Assembly: GCA_947462335.1 (NCBI GenBank)
Contig: OX381718.1
Location: forward strand, 39,834,976-39,898,975
Reading direction: 5' to 3'
DNA from: Harmothoe impar
Taxonomy: Eukaryota; Annelida; Polychaeta; Phyllodocida; Polynoidae
Length of the DNA: 64,000 nt
Shown: one piece after another, positions 13,101 to 23,980 of the stretch
Layout: each line of letters opens with the position of its first letter
Numbering within the stretch: the stretch's first letter is position 1
Notes under the pieces: generated by a model
Database searches by the model: none
What the model saw: the letters and a program-made list of their open reading frames with translations, nothing else
What the model was told of the DNA's origin: nothing
Program-made: the position numbers and the translations under genes

Positions 13101-16100
13101 GACCCAAAGGGGAGAGTTTTTCTTTGCCACTTAGAATTTTCGTATTGAAATAATTCAAAGAGGGTTGGAAAGCGCTGATTTCATACTTTGGAACTGAAAT
13201 GGTTTCTATTTGATATCAGATAGGGAACAATTTTTGGGGGGGTGGGAATTTTGGTGATTTTTTGGAAAAATTCCAAAATTTGGGGGCCCTATTGTCAAAA
13301 TAACCCATTTCAATATTGTAATGAAACATGGCCAGTTAAAAACTACACATCAAGATCTTTCTAGCACATTTTGAATCAAAGTGCTCCGATAATTCTAAGT
13401 AGAAAAAAATAATTATCTCCAGTTGGTCATTATGAGAGAAAATGTCCGGTTTGAAGGGTGACGGCCTGGTCGGTGACCCAAAGGGGAGAGTTTTTCTTTG
13501 CCACTTAGAATTTTCGTATCGAAATAATTCAAAGATGGTTGGAAAGCGCTGATTTCATACTTTGGAACTGAAAAGGTTTCTATTTGATATTAGTTAAGGA
13601 ACAATTTTTTGGGGGGGAAGGAATTTTGGTGATTTTTTGGAAAAATTCCAAAATTTGGGGGCCCTATTGTCAACACACCCCATTTCAATATTGTAATAAA
13701 ACATGGCCAGTTAAATACTACACATCAAGATCTTTCTAGCACTTTTTGAATCAAAGTGCTCCGATAATTCTAAGTAGGATAAAATAATTAGCTCCAGTTG
13801 GTCATTATGAGAGAAAATGTCCGGTTTGAAGGGTGACGGCCTGGTCGGTGACCCAAAGGGGAGAGTTTTTCTTTGCCACTTAGAATTTTCGTATCGAAAT
13901 AATTCAAAGAGGGTTGGAAAGCGCTGATTTCATACTTTGGAACTGAAATGGTTTCTATTTGATATCAGATAGGGAACAATTTTTGGGGGGTGGGAATTTT
14001 GGTGATTTTTTGGAAAAATTCCAAAATTTGGGGGCCCTATTGTCAAAATACCCCATTTCAATATTGTAATGAAACATGGCCAGTTAAATACTACACATCA
14101 AGATCTTTCTAGCACATTTTGAATCAAAGTGCTCCGATAATTCTAAGTAGGATAAAATAATTAGCTCCAGTTGGTCATTATGAGAGAAAATGTCCGGTTT
14201 GAAGGGTGACGGCCTGGTCGGTGACCCAAAGGGGAGAGTTTTTCTTTGCCACTTAGAATTTTCGTATCGAAATAATTCAAAGATGGTTGGAAAGCGCTGA
14301 TCTCATACTTTGGAACTGAAAAGGTTTCTATTTGATATTAGATAAGGAACAATTTTTTGGGGGGGAAGGAATTTTGGTGATTTTTTGGAAAAATTCCAAA
14401 ATTTGGGGGCCCTATTGTCAACACACCCCATTTCAATATTGTAATGAAACATGGCCAGTTAAATACTACACATCAAGATCTTTCTAGCACATTTTGAATC
14501 AAAGTGCTCCGATAATTCTAAGTAGGATAAAATAATTAGCTCCAGTTGGTCATTATGAGAGAAAATGTCCGGTTTGAAGGGTGACGGCCTGGTCGGTGAC
14601 CCAAAGGGGAGAGTTTTTCTTTGCCACTTAGAATTTTCGTATCGAAATAATTCAAAGATGGTTGGAAAGCGCTGATCTCATACTTTGGAACTGAAAAGGT
14701 TTCTATTTGATATTAGATAAGGAACAATTTTTTGGGGGGGAAGGAATTTTGGTGATTTTTTGGAAAAATTCCAAAATTTGGGGGCCCTATTGTCAACACA
14801 CCCCATTTCAATATTGTAATAAAACATGGCCAGTTAAATACTACACATCAAGATCTTTCTAGCACTTTTTGAATCAAAGTGCTCCGATAATTCTAAGTAG
14901 GATAAAATAATTAGCTCCAGTTGGTCATTATGAGAGAAAATGTCCGGTTTGAAGGGTGACGGCCTGGTCGGTGACCCAAAGGGGAGAGTTTTTCTTTGCC
15001 ACTTAGAATTTTCGTATTGAAATAATTCAAAGAGGGTTGGAAAGCGCTGATTTCATACTTTGGAACTGAAATGGTTTCTATTTGATATCAGATAGGGAAC
15101 AATTTTTGGGGGGGTGGGAATTTTGGTGATTTTTTGGAAAAATTCCAAAATTTGGGGGCCCTATTGTCAAAATAACCCATTTCAATATTGTAATGAAACA
15201 TGGCCAGTTAAAAACTACACATCAAGATCTTTCTAGCACATTTTGAATCAAAGTGCTCCGATAATTCTAAGTAGAAAAAAATAATTATCTCCAGTTGGTC
15301 ATTATGAGAGAAAATGTCCGGTTTGAAGGGTGACGGCCTGGTCGGTGACCCAAAGGGGAGAGTTTTTCTTTGCCACTTAGAATTTTCGTATCGAAATAAT
15401 TCAAAGATGGTTGGAAAGCGCTGATTTCATACTTTGGAACTGAAAAGGTTTCTATTTGATATTAGTTAAGGAACAATTTTTTGGGGGGGAAGGAATTTTG
15501 GTGATTTTTTGGAAAAATTCCAAAATTTGGGGGCCCTATTGTCAACACACCCCATTTCAATATTGTAATAAAACATGGCCAGTTAAATACTACACATCAA
15601 GATCTTTCTAGCACTTTTTGAATCAAAGTGCTCCGATAATTCTAAGTAGGATAAAATAATTAGCTCCAGTTGGTCATTATGAGAGAAAATGTCCGGTTTG
15701 AAGGGTGACGGCCTGGTCGGTGACCCAAAGGGGAGAGTTTTTCTTTGCCACTTAGAATTTTCGTATCGAAATAATTCAAAGAGGGTTGGAAAGCGCTGAT
15801 TTCATACTTTGGAACTGAAATGGTTTCTATTTGATATCAGATAGGGAACAATTTTTGGGGGGTGGGAATTTTGGTGATTTTTTGGAAAAATTCCAAAATT
15901 TGGGGGCCCTATTGTCAAAATACCCCATTTCAATATTGTAATGAAACATGGCCAGTTAAATACTACACATCAAGATCTTTCTAGCACATTTTGAATCAAA
16001 GTGCTCCGATAATTCTAAGTAGGATAAAATAATTAGCTCCAGTTGGTCATTATGAGAGAAAATGTCCGGTTTGAAGGGTGACGGCCTGGTCGGTGACCCA

Positions 16101-18070
16101 AAGGGGAGAGTTTTTCTTTGCCACTTAGAATTTTCGTATCGAAATAATTCAAAGATGGTTGGAAAGCGCTGATCTCATACTTTGGAACTGAAAAGGTTTC
16201 TATTTGATATTAGATAAGGAACAATTTTTTGGGGGGGAAGGAATTTTGGTGATTTTTTGGAAAAATTCCAAAATTTGGGGGCCCTATTGTCAACACACCC
16301 CATTTCAATATTGTAATGAAACATGGCCAGTTAAATACTACACATCAAGATCTTTCTAGCACATTTTGAATCAAAGTGCTCCGATAATTCTAAGTAGGAT
16401 AAAATAATTAGCTCCAGTTGGTCATTATGAGAGAAAATGTCCGGTTTGAAGGGTGACGGCCTGGTCGGTGACCCAAAGGGGAGAGTTTTTCTTTGCCACT
16501 TAGAATTTTCGTATCGAAATAATTCAAAGATGGTTGGAAAGCGCTGATCTCATACTTTGGAACTGAAAAGGTTTCTATTTGATATTAGATAAGGAACAAT
16601 TTTTTGGGGGGGAAGGAATTTTGGTGATTTTTTGGAAAAATTCCAAAATTTGGGGGCCCTATTGTCAACACACCCCATTTCAATATTGTAATAAAACATG
16701 GCCAGTTAAATACTACACATCAAGATCTTTCTAGCACTTTTTGAATCAAAGTGCTCCGATAATTCTAAGTAGGATAAAATAATTAGCTCCAGTTGGTCAT
16801 TATGAGAGAAAATGTCCGGTTTGAAGGGTGACGGCCTGGTCGGTGACCCAAAGGGGAGAGTTTTTCTTTGCCACTTAGAATTTTCGTATCGAAATAATTC
16901 AAAGAGGGTTGGAAAGCGCTGATTTCATACTTTGGAACTGAAATGGTTTCTATTTGATATCAGATAGGGAACAATTTTTTGGGGGGGGTGGGAATTTCGG
17001 TGATTTTTTGGAAAAATTCCAAAATTTGGGGGCCCTATTGTCAAAACACTCCATTTCAATATTGCAATAAAACATGGCCAGTTAAAAACTACACATCAAG
17101 GGCTTTCTAGCACATTTTGAAACAAAGTGCTCTGATAATTCTAAGTAGGACAAAATAATTTTCTCCAGTTGGTCATTCAGAGTGTAATTTGCATCACTGC
17201 CAGTAGTTCCTTATTCTCTCACCAGGTGACCCATGGCAGAGAGATTAGACTGCTATGCTATGGCGATTCTCATCCATTGTACTATACCCCATGCTTTAAC
17301 TAACAAGTTTGCATTAATTAACACTGAATATATAGATGCATACCCCGTACCGGTAGGTCTATGGTTTCACATTGCCTCATTAATAGACCTAGGGTATTAA
17401 GTGTGGCATTCCTACCCGTAATTGAGCTTTCAACCTCGGCGGCCGCCTACTAGACGCCTAGCCACACAGCTATCCTAGAAGGTAGGCCTAGATCTACCGG
17501 TAGTGTGCCCTGCCCCCCCCCTCCCAAAAAAAAGAGCGTTGATGATTTTTCAGAGGTAAAATACGCCCCCCCCCCCCTCAATTTTATCCATCAGGCATCA
17601 CCCCCTGTTCACTGTTGACATGGGGTATAGTAGGGTCCAGTAGGCCTACTTTATAATTATATCCCTGCTGTTGATAATAAAATGACCATGCATTCACTTT
17701 TAATAGATTTAGACTATAGGCATATATCAAGTGTTAATTGTATTCTATCTGCATAGTCATAGTGACACATGTAATACATGTATCACCATTTGAAGGCAAT
17801 GCCTAACACAGTAAGGACGAGAGCCTAGAGGTCAAAGTCAAAGGCCTCAGGCTCGGACAATATAAATCAGCTGATAAACCAACCCAAATGTACTGAGCGA
17901 TAATAAGAGTAAACAACTCATTTGTATCTCAAATTAAGTTGACAGTTGTATTTCTGCCCATCAATTAGTATAACGTACATGCATTGCTCTTGCCAAAAAC
18001 TCAGTTGTGTATCAACATCATAACGAGGACTTACCTTTGAGTAATTAAGGACCCTGGTAAGACGATTCAT
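7118..18070 (-). CDS. ECHDC3: Enoyl-CoA hydratase domain-containing protein 3 orthologue (10 exons, 292 aa)
   Basis: Coding exons in transcript order: 18035-18070, 12099-12217, 11656-11791, 10606-10677, 10260-10293, 9796-9880, 8561-8670, 8044-8102, 7610-7716, 7118-7238. All phases close (879 nt with stop). The start [12 protein letters not shown] has A at -3 and an in-frame stop upstream. The basic N-terminus reads like a mitochondrial presequence, as expected for this family. The crotonase fold is complete: oxyanion-hole segments [13 protein letters not shown] (85-97) and [15 protein letters not shown] (133-147), then [24 protein letters not shown] and the C-terminal [13 protein letters not shown] and FIEKR. 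Residues equivalent to the two catalytic glutamates of classical crotonase are Gln141 and Gly, as in ECHDC3 proteins generally, so hydratase activity is doubtful. Exon 8044-8102 uses a weak AAG acceptor (TTTAAG). The 5.8-kb first intron is mostly satellite. ECHDC3 is the best match because the whole length aligns; human ECHDC3 is about 303 aa. Confidence 0.95.
9044..9160. repeat. 12-bp minisatellite (AACCATAGTCAT)n
   Basis: About six near-perfect 12-mers at 9045-9117, then degraded copies to about 9160. It lies in an intron of ECHDC3. The His/Asn/Ser-rich open frame here is a repeat artefact. Confidence 0.9.
9641..9658 (-). promoter_or_regulatory. Possible CTCF-like site
   Basis: On the minus strand, GGCGCCAGCAGGTGGAGC matches the bilaterian CTCF core (CCASYAGRKGGCRS) with one mismatch. 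It sits in an ECHDC3 intron. A single motif match is weak evidence. Confidence 0.2.
10780..11490. repeat. 43-bp minisatellite, about 16 units
   Basis: The unit contains CCCCCATTTCCATATACTAC followed by TGACCTATAGAAGTGAAGGG. Units at the left differ from those at the right (GAGGTGAGGGGTTT variant), giving two sub-blocks separated by a disrupted unit with a small inverted duplication at about 11232-11275. It lies in the ECHDC3 intron between the exons at 11656-11791 and 10606-10677. Confidence 0.92.
12722..17185. repeat. 375-bp satellite, 12 units, with a duplicated five-unit block
   Basis: The landmark GGGGAGAGTTTTTCTTTGCC begins at 12734, 13109, 13483, 13858, 14231, 14606, 14981, 15355, 15730, 16103, 16478 and 16853, so the period is 373-375 bp. 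Units 2-6 and 7-11 are offset by exactly 1,872 bp and share unit-specific variants (for example AAAAACTACAC with GTAGAAAAAAATAATTATC in units 2 and 7, TTAGTTAAGG in units 3 and 8). Each unit has a G-run of 6 to 9 and the perfect inverted repeat TTTTGGAAAAATTCCAAAA. There is no coding potential. The array fills most of ECHDC3 intron 1. Confidence 0.97.
17186..18034. other. Non-repetitive remainder of ECHDC3 intron 1
   Basis: Between the satellite and exon 1 there are only C-runs near 17510 and 17565 and unremarkable AT-rich sequence. I see no exon or recognisable element. Confidence 0.5.
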
Positions 18071-18403
18071 TTTGCTGATGATAACCTCACTCTCCAGCCC
18101 GATGTCCTCTATACCCTCCCAGGCGTCCTCTGGGAGGAGAGTGCATCGCTTTTAGTGTCTGGTGTTTCCACACGGTGTCACTACTGCGCCCCATGCATTG
18201 CTCTCCGCGAAGGATAAGGGAGTGTTCATTTATTAATTACAGAGGGGGGGTGGTGAGATTTCGCGTGGAGGGGCGAACATTTTTTACGCCCCCCCCCCCC
18301 CCTCGAGAGTGTGTGTAACTTTTCACGCCCCCCCCCCCCCCACTCGCCGAAGGCGCCGAAAAATTTACTCCCCCCCCCCTTTGAACTATAGTAACGCGCT
18401 GGC

Positions 18404-18569
18404 TTAAAGGGGGACTAGCACCGCTAAGACTACCCGCCTTAGCAAGTCACGTGACCACCGATTGACCAATCAGGGCGCCGCTAATGGGCCGCTTATTCCC
18501 GAGCGTTTTGCTGCGCTTCTATGGGGCAGGTACCCATCTTTGCTGGCGCCCGTGCTAGCCCCCCTTTAA
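18404..18569. mobile_element. Nested short inverted-repeat element carrying an E-box and CCAAT box
   Basis: The ends TTAAAGGGGGACTAGCA and TGCTAGCCCCCCTTTAA are inverted copies with one mismatch, giving a 166-bp element. It is much GC-richer than its surroundings and contains GTCACGTGAC (18446-18455) and ACCAATCAG (18465-18473). Confidence 0.7.
18446..18473. promoter_or_regulatory. Palindromic E-box GTCACGTGAC plus CCAAT box
   Basis: A perfect 10-bp E-box of the USF/TFE3 type is followed 10 bp later by a CCAAT motif in good context for NF-Y (CCAATCAG). Both lie about 380 bp upstream of the ECHDC3 start codon, inside the nested element. A promoter role is inferred from motif and position. Confidence 0.4.
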
Positions 18570-19718
18570 ATTTTTACACACCCCCCTCAAGAGGGGTCAG
18601 AATTTGTTACGCCCCCCCCCCCTCAGGAGGGGTCGGAAAGCTTTACGCCCCCCCCTCTAAATAATAAATGAACACTCCCTATGCTAGCTGGATGGAGGAA
18701 TAGTCAGGATTAGGAATAGCCTAATGAGCGGGATAATCAGGCACTTGTCATTAGCTTGGAAGACTTGGTAGGTTTTATTATGATGGCAATTCTTTATCCA
18801 ACAGCTCCAGTTTTCAGCTATATCCAGAACGTGTTAGATCGATCGGGAGAGCAATGGGAGCGAGAGCGAGGACGGATTGCGCCAGTCTAGGCTATAGGCC
18901 CTAAGGTGTGGCACAGGGGGGGGGGGGTCAGAGGCAGAGCCTGATGAAAAATAGGCCCTCAGTGGTGGGGGGGGGGCAAAACTGGAAGAGCCTCCTCTTC
19001 TTGCCTGTGTCTGTAGAATGCCTCATGGTACATGTACTGATATGGAAAGGAAAAAAAAGGATTTTAGTAGGCCTGTTGGGGGGGGGGGGGGCGCATTGTA
19101 TGCTCCAACTGGCCTACACCATTAGGGGGCCTCTAGTAGCGGTTACCAAAACCCCACTGAGATTTTCAGTACAAAATTGTATTTATTGTAGCCTACTGGA
19201 CTCACCCATTGAAGAGTCAGCAGAACCCCCTTTCCCATGTCGATACATTAATGTGTAGAACAAATCTTTTGGGGGGAAATCCACCAAGCCCCTCCCCCCC
19301 GCCCCAGCTAGTAATACATGACTCGGCCCTAAAATAAACCCACAAGGAATATTCATGCCACTTTACCTTTGCTTAAAGTAGTATCAGTAGGGTTGATTCA
19401 GGTAAAGTGGGCCATGCTCAGACTTTATGCACCATTCACACATTTGGTCCAAATACCTAGGCCTAGTAGAAAATGTCAAACTTATCAAATGGGCTCAGTA
19501 TTTATTCCTTTAAACAAAGATATCTTAAATAATCTAGCATAAATAACCCATTTCTTAGAGATGCCATTTCAAAATTGAAGCGTCCCACTTTGCTTGTATT
19601 TTTTGGTAAAGTGGGACATTTGCTTCATGTAAAGTGGGACAATTGATAAAAATTGACCCCCATGCAATATAATCCATATGACAAAAATGGTAAAAGTCAA
19701 TTTCTGAAGGTGAGATAC

Positions 19719-19780
19719 CGTACCATCGCGATTAAGCGCCTGGTCTTGACAGAGCGCCGGCGCTTAATCGCGACGGTACG
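19719..19780. repeat. 62-bp hairpin with 22-bp arms
   Basis: CGTACCATCGCGATTAAGCG... at 19719-19740 pairs with 19759-19780 with one mismatch across an 18-bp spacer. The TACCGT start resembles the ends of the elements at 30933 and 44922, so it may be a very small MITE. Confidence 0.75.
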
Positions 19781-19884
19781 CTACATAGCCTATGTCATAC
19801 AGCAAGCCATTCGGGCCAGCAGTAGGCCTACCATAGGGTGTGAAAGTAACCCGATGCCACGCAAAAAACGGGTGTTGAAATAAC

Positions 19885-20121
19885 CTCGAATCAGGACAGG
19901 AAGCGATGTCACGCTATGGGACTTTTTGGGAAAAAATATTATTTCTCAGCAAAGAAACATCTCTAGTGGGTATCCCTTCAGATAATTGTGTGTCAGACAT
20001 ATCCCCTACTGTACCAAAAATGGGTACCATAATGGATGCTTCTGGAGGAAGAAATATGGACATTTCTGCGAGTCCCCATACCTAATACGTACCGCGCCGT
20101 GGTTTCCTGTCCTGATTCGAG
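19885..20121. mobile_element. MITE-like element, 237 bp
   Basis: Perfect 18-bp terminal inverted repeats CTCGAATCAGGACAGGAA at both ends. There is no coding capacity. It lies between the divergent ECHDC3 and ZNF800-like genes. Confidence 0.75.
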
Positions 20122-20283
20122 AGTTTTCATCACCGCACAACTAAAAGTAAACGGGTAGGCTTTCGCCCCCTATAGCCCTCTTTCTGTTGGACTGGCAGAC
20201 TGATCCCGGGGATCAGAAATAGCATACAATAGGCATACACATGAATTATGCATCCCCAGGACAATGGGTGTGGACCACTAAAT

Positions 20284-20450
20284 TCGACACGGCGACATGG
20301 GCCTCTTTTTGGCTTAGTGACATGCGACATGAAGAATATAAGAGATAGTGACATGGGACATAGCCTTTTCTTAAAATCGACAAGGTGACATGGTCATTTC
20401 TTAAAATCGACAGGGCGACATTGCCATTTCTTAAAATCGACAGTGAAAAT
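20284..20450. repeat. Degenerate TTAAAATCGACA-GCGACAT repeat array
   Basis: Several copies of a unit of about 30 bp, CTTAAAATCGACAGGGCGAC followed by ATTGCCATTT. The same family in the same orientation recurs at 52413-52770. Confidence 0.75.
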
Positions 20451-20639
20451 CGGCACCCCCCATCCAGACCCCCAGGACAGTTATATTGCAACGGTAACAT
20501 AAGAAGCTTAGAAACTGACAAGGATAGGCCATAGGGATATGTGTGTGCACCGAAAGTCTGCCCGGCTGACCGAATGCGCGGGAACGATGCGCGTGTTATC
20601 CGGTCCTATTGGACGGCGTCTGAACTAAACCTTCCCCTA

Positions 20640-20772
20640 GCGGGCGTTCGGCGAACCACGGGTCACTGGCCGCCATGTTGGTTTTGCTGAGAGGGTAGCA
20701 GACCAGAGACTAGGGATTTGTTTACGCCGAATTATTCACCTCCAGAGGGTTCTTATCCAAATATAAAAATAG
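20640..20772 (+). other. Probable non-coding first exon of the ZNF800-like gene
   Basis: A GC-richer stretch ends in a good donor, AATAG/gtaagt, at 20772/20773. The coding exon begins at an acceptor (ttattccag) at 21799, so a 5' UTR exon is needed, and this is the nearest candidate. It contains a short upstream frame ATG at 20674 (MLVLLRG, stop). The 5' boundary is a guess. Confidence 0.5.
20669..20680 (+). promoter_or_regulatory. YY1-type motif GCCGCCATGTTG
   Basis: Matches the known YY1 consensus CCGCCATNTT, typically found just at or downstream of start sites of TATA-less animal promoters. That fits a transcription start nearby for the ZNF800-like gene. Confidence 0.5.
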
Positions 20773-21333
20773 GTAAGTTCATGTAGGTTCTACCCTTTAG
20801 CGTTTTCCATCCATACAAGTGATGCGTTTCACGTTGAAAGAACGGAAATCGCAGAAATTAGATTTGCCCCTCGGCCAGTGACGCGAAAATGAGGTCTCAC
20901 ATCCCCATTTTCTGTTTACATTTTGCAATGAGTGACCGTCGGGCGGAAATTTCTGCGGTAATCAGATGCTGAGCCGACAGAAAACGCAGGTAATCATTCA
21001 TCGGGTCATCAATACGCCACGCCACCAATTTACGATGTCCTGCGAGCATTTTTCCAGTGAAAGATCGAAAATAATTAGTTGAAATGTGAGAGAAGGCGTG
21101 GCCGACGCAGTGTGTATTCCACCAAACCGGAGGGCGTAAGGAACCAAAACCAAGCCGTTCGCTTTTGACATCAATTGCGTTATAATATATTTTCTGGTTT
21201 GTAAGCTGTTTTAGTTGGTTTTCGAAAGATCGGGCGATCTATATAAACAATCTCAATGAATTAGAATGATGAAACGAATTAGAATAGTCCCTGCCAGAGC
21301 CTGACGCGTAGACAACCGCAAGGGACACGCAGA

Positions 21334-21356
21334 GGTGGCGGGGGGGGGGGGGGGGG
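21334..21356. repeat. Poly-G tract
   Basis: A run of about 19 G followed by CACACACGCACAC, in the presumed first intron of the ZNF800-like gene. Confidence 0.9.
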
Positions 21357-21811
21357 CACACACGCACACCGACCTACTCAGTAGTGGGTGAGGGCACTGA
21401 CAGCAAAGCTGTCATGAAACCGGTCACATGATGTTGCAGAGATCGTGTGACGTTGTCTATTTAATAATTTGTTGCATTTTGCATGTTACACATGCTAACA
21501 CTAGTAACACTAACACACACAGTCTTAGTGTTAACATCCACCACTTTAATGAATGTGGACAGTATAATTTTAATAGATCTAGTTTCACTTAGATATTTTA
21601 ATAGTTTTACCATTTCTCCATCTACAAGTGAAGTCAAAATGTGGTTATTATTACAGCTTTAATACTCAATGATTAACATCTTTAAAAAAAAAGGATCATT
21701 GGCCCCATGTAGCCTACTTTACAGACTGTACATTTCAAGGCCTATTCTGTGATTAAATTAAAAAGCTTTATAACTGAAATGGATTCACTTTTATTCCAGG
21801 GACCCTTTACG

Positions 21812-23980
21812 ATGCCTTCTCCACGGCGCCAGCCCTCGGAGGAGTATGACCTTTCGTCGATCCAGCCGCCGGTTAAGCTCGGCATCAATGGAGCGGAACA
21901 GGTCGCGCGATGCCTCGCAGGAGGCTCGGAGGAAATCAAGCATCTCCTCCAACAAGAGTGTCGCATTATCTTTGAGTGTTGTGCATGCTCAAGTTTGTTC
22001 CGGAGCCTGGCCAACTTCCTCGCCCATAAGCGTGTGTACTGTAAAGATGATCACATGTTGCCGAGTTCAGACCTTGCCAGTCATGTCTCGATTCTGCGAC
22101 AGTACATTCAGACCAAGGCCGCTGCTATGGCGACTTTGGCCGAAGGGACGAACAACCAATCGAACCCAACAGGAAGTAATGCGGACACTCCACCAGAACA
22201 GTTTGTAGCCAATAATGGAGCTAACTCTGCCAAATTGCAAAATGGAATGAAATCAGATGAAACAAAAACTGAGGTAGCAAATCATGGAGAAACACCAAAG
22301 AAAAAAAAGCTGAAACCAGCAAACTCCCAAACGCCCAAAGCAGCCACTTCCGCTGACACACTTCTCGAGAATAATCAAGAGAAATTAAAATCTCCGGAGA
22401 AGGCTTCAAGTGCTACAAAGAAAAGGCGCTTATGTGATAGTATTCCGAACAACGTAAAAAAGTCGCAGGTCAAGAGAAAGCTTATGGGTGGGATACCAGC
22501 CGAGGGAATGAACGGGGAACTAAATATAGCCGACACATTCATGAATCATAAAGATCTAGCATTAGCGGACGACAGTGCAAAGAAAAACAAGGCATCCAAA
22601 ACAAAAGGAACTGTTAGTCTCAAGTCAATGGAGTGTAGTGTTGTTATGAATGAGAAAGACATAGTACCGCAACCACCGATGGAATCAGTATCCGCTTCTG
22701 CCTGTGTCCCTCCCACAAAGCCCACCCGAAAGGGCACCAAAGGTCCTAAGAAGGACATGGCCCCTCATTTACTTTACCCCTGTCTGTACTGCGAGAATGT
22801 CTTTCCTGGTACACGCATGGCCATCGATCACATCACTGCTGTGCACAAAAAACGAAAGGCGATCAATGTCTCGAAAATACGGACCAAGATCCGGAAGAAA
22901 GCTTTCGTTGTTAAATCCGGAAAAAAGACGAGGCGCTTCCAAAAAAAGCCAAAGACTCCTGAAAAGGAAAAAGACAAAGAAAGTTCCTCGGAGAAGGATG
23001 ATAAGGATACGTCAGCTGTGGATACCAGCCCGGAAGATGACGGCAAGGGTGGGAAGCGCCATGTACCGCATTGCTGCGCGCGGTGTGGCAAGTCGTATGC
23101 CTATAAAACGGCTATGTTGAGACACCAGGTTGGTTGTACTGCCAAACAAGAACACACCTCCTCCAATGGACTACCACAAGCAGCAGAGGCCGTCAAAGTA
23201 TCAACCAAGACCTCACCCGTCTCCACTAGTCCCAAACCAATCTCCGCAAGCCCGAAAACAGTCTCAGCTAGCACAAAAACAGTCTCGGCTAGCACAAAAA
23301 CAGTCTCGGCTAGCACAAAAACTGTGTCCCAAAGTGCTAAAATAGTCCCAACAGGTAGTAAAACGGTCTCTTCGAGTACCAAACCAGGTTCATCAAGCAC
23401 TAAACCCATCAAGAGTACCCCAACCTCTACAGGCTCTAGCAGTCAGAAGAGCAGTCTGCCTGTGAAGAGGGTCCTGAGTCTAAAGGGCTCTGCTTCAGTC
23501 TCCGCTTCAGGCTCTGCTTCAGGCTCTACTTCAATCAGTCCAAACTGTCGAGTGCTCGGTGAAATTGTTCTCTCACCATGCGACAGCATCAAAACAGAGC
23601 CATCGAGTCCATTCAGCGATCTACTCAACGGTGAGATGCCAGACTTTGACGCCTCTTCATCGGGCACCCCCGGAAACGAAAAGGACAGCCCGATCATGAT
23701 TCCTGTCAAATCGGAGTACCCATGTCCCTACTGTATGATCAAACCTAAGAAGACATTTGAATTGCTGTTCACACACATTTCCGACAAACATAAGGACCTG
23801 AGACCGAGCAGGAAGCGAGTGGTTCGCTTCCTGATGAATTCTGGTTACAAATGCTCCTGGTGCAAGTCTCCGCCACGATTCTTCAAAAACCGCGTTCTCC
23901 TGCGCCGACATCGGGAAAAAGAACACGGAATGAACTACATAACTCCATCTCTTATGAAAGCTAACGGGGCAAAGAGTTGA
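21812..23980 (+). CDS. ZNF800: ZNF800-like zinc-finger protein, single large coding exon (722 aa)
   Basis: The exon starts at 21800 after ttattccag; the first Met after the acceptor is at 21812 (MPSPRRQPSE). An in-frame ATG at 21749 lies on the intron side and was not used. The N-terminus aligns with ZNF800: GINGAEQVARCLAGGSEEIK, then FECCACSSLFRSLANFLAHK and YC. Zinc ligands visible: finger 1 C56, C59, H72, C77 (C2HC); finger 2 C324, C327, H340, H345; finger 3 C422, C425, H438, C442 (C2HC); finger 4 C638, C641, H655, H660; finger 5 C681, C684, H700, H705. Between fingers are Lys-rich and Ser/Thr-rich disordered regions, including a TKTVSAS heptad repeated about four times from a 21-bp DNA repeat. 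It is a nuclear, presumably DNA-binding regulator (inferred from family; human ZNF800 is about 664 aa). Orthology rests mainly on the N-terminal block. Confidence 0.88.
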   Translation: MPSPRRQPSEEYDLSSIQPPVKLGINGAEQVARCLAGGSEEIKHLLQQECRIIFECCACSSLFRSLANFLAHKRVYCKDDHMLPSSDLASHVSILRQYIQTKAAAMATLAEGTNNQSNPTGSNADTPPEQFVANNGANSAKLQNGMKSDETKTEVANHGETPKKKKLKPANSQTPKAATSADTLLENNQEKLKSPEKASSATKKRRLCDSIPNNVKKSQVKRKLMGGIPAEGMNGELNIADTFMNHKDLALADDSAKKNKASKTKGTVSLKSMECSVVMNEKDIVPQPPMESVSASACVPPTKPTRKGTKGPKKDMAPHLLYPCLYCENVFPGTRMAIDHITAVHKKRKAINVSKIRTKIRKKAFVVKSGKKTRRFQKKPKTPEKEKDKESSSEKDDKDTSAVDTSPEDDGKGGKRHVPHCCARCGKSYAYKTAMLRHQVGCTAKQEHTSSNGLPQAAEAVKVSTKTSPVSTSPKPISASPKTVSASTKTVSASTKTVSASTKTVSQSAKIVPTGSKTVSSSTKPGSSSTKPIKSTPTSTGSSSQKSSLPVKRVLSLKGSASVSASGSASGSTSISPNCRVLGEIVLSPCDSIKTEPSSPFSDLLNGEMPDFDASSSGTPGNEKDSPIMIPVKSEYPCPYCMIKPKKTFELLFTHISDKHKDLRPSRKRVVRFLMNSGYKCSWCKSPPRFFKNRVLLRRHREKEHGMNYITPSLMKANGAKS

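Larger units (their letters stand above)
18217..18680. mobile_element. Inverted-repeat transposon with G/C-run interior, 464 bp
   Basis: Perfect 19-bp terminal inverted repeats AGGGAGTGTTCATTTATTA at 18217-18235 and 18662-18680. Subterminal runs of 8 to 15 C or G lie on both sides. The termini resemble those of the elements at 47617, 48921 and 60966. It is inserted about 150 bp upstream of the ECHDC3 start codon. A second element (18404-18569) is nested inside it. Confidence 0.8.

Noticed and set aside
21742..23926. Open frames antisense to, or in other frames of, the zinc-finger coding exon
   Set aside because: Shadow frames of a real coding exon; none contains zinc-finger ligands or splice signals of its own.
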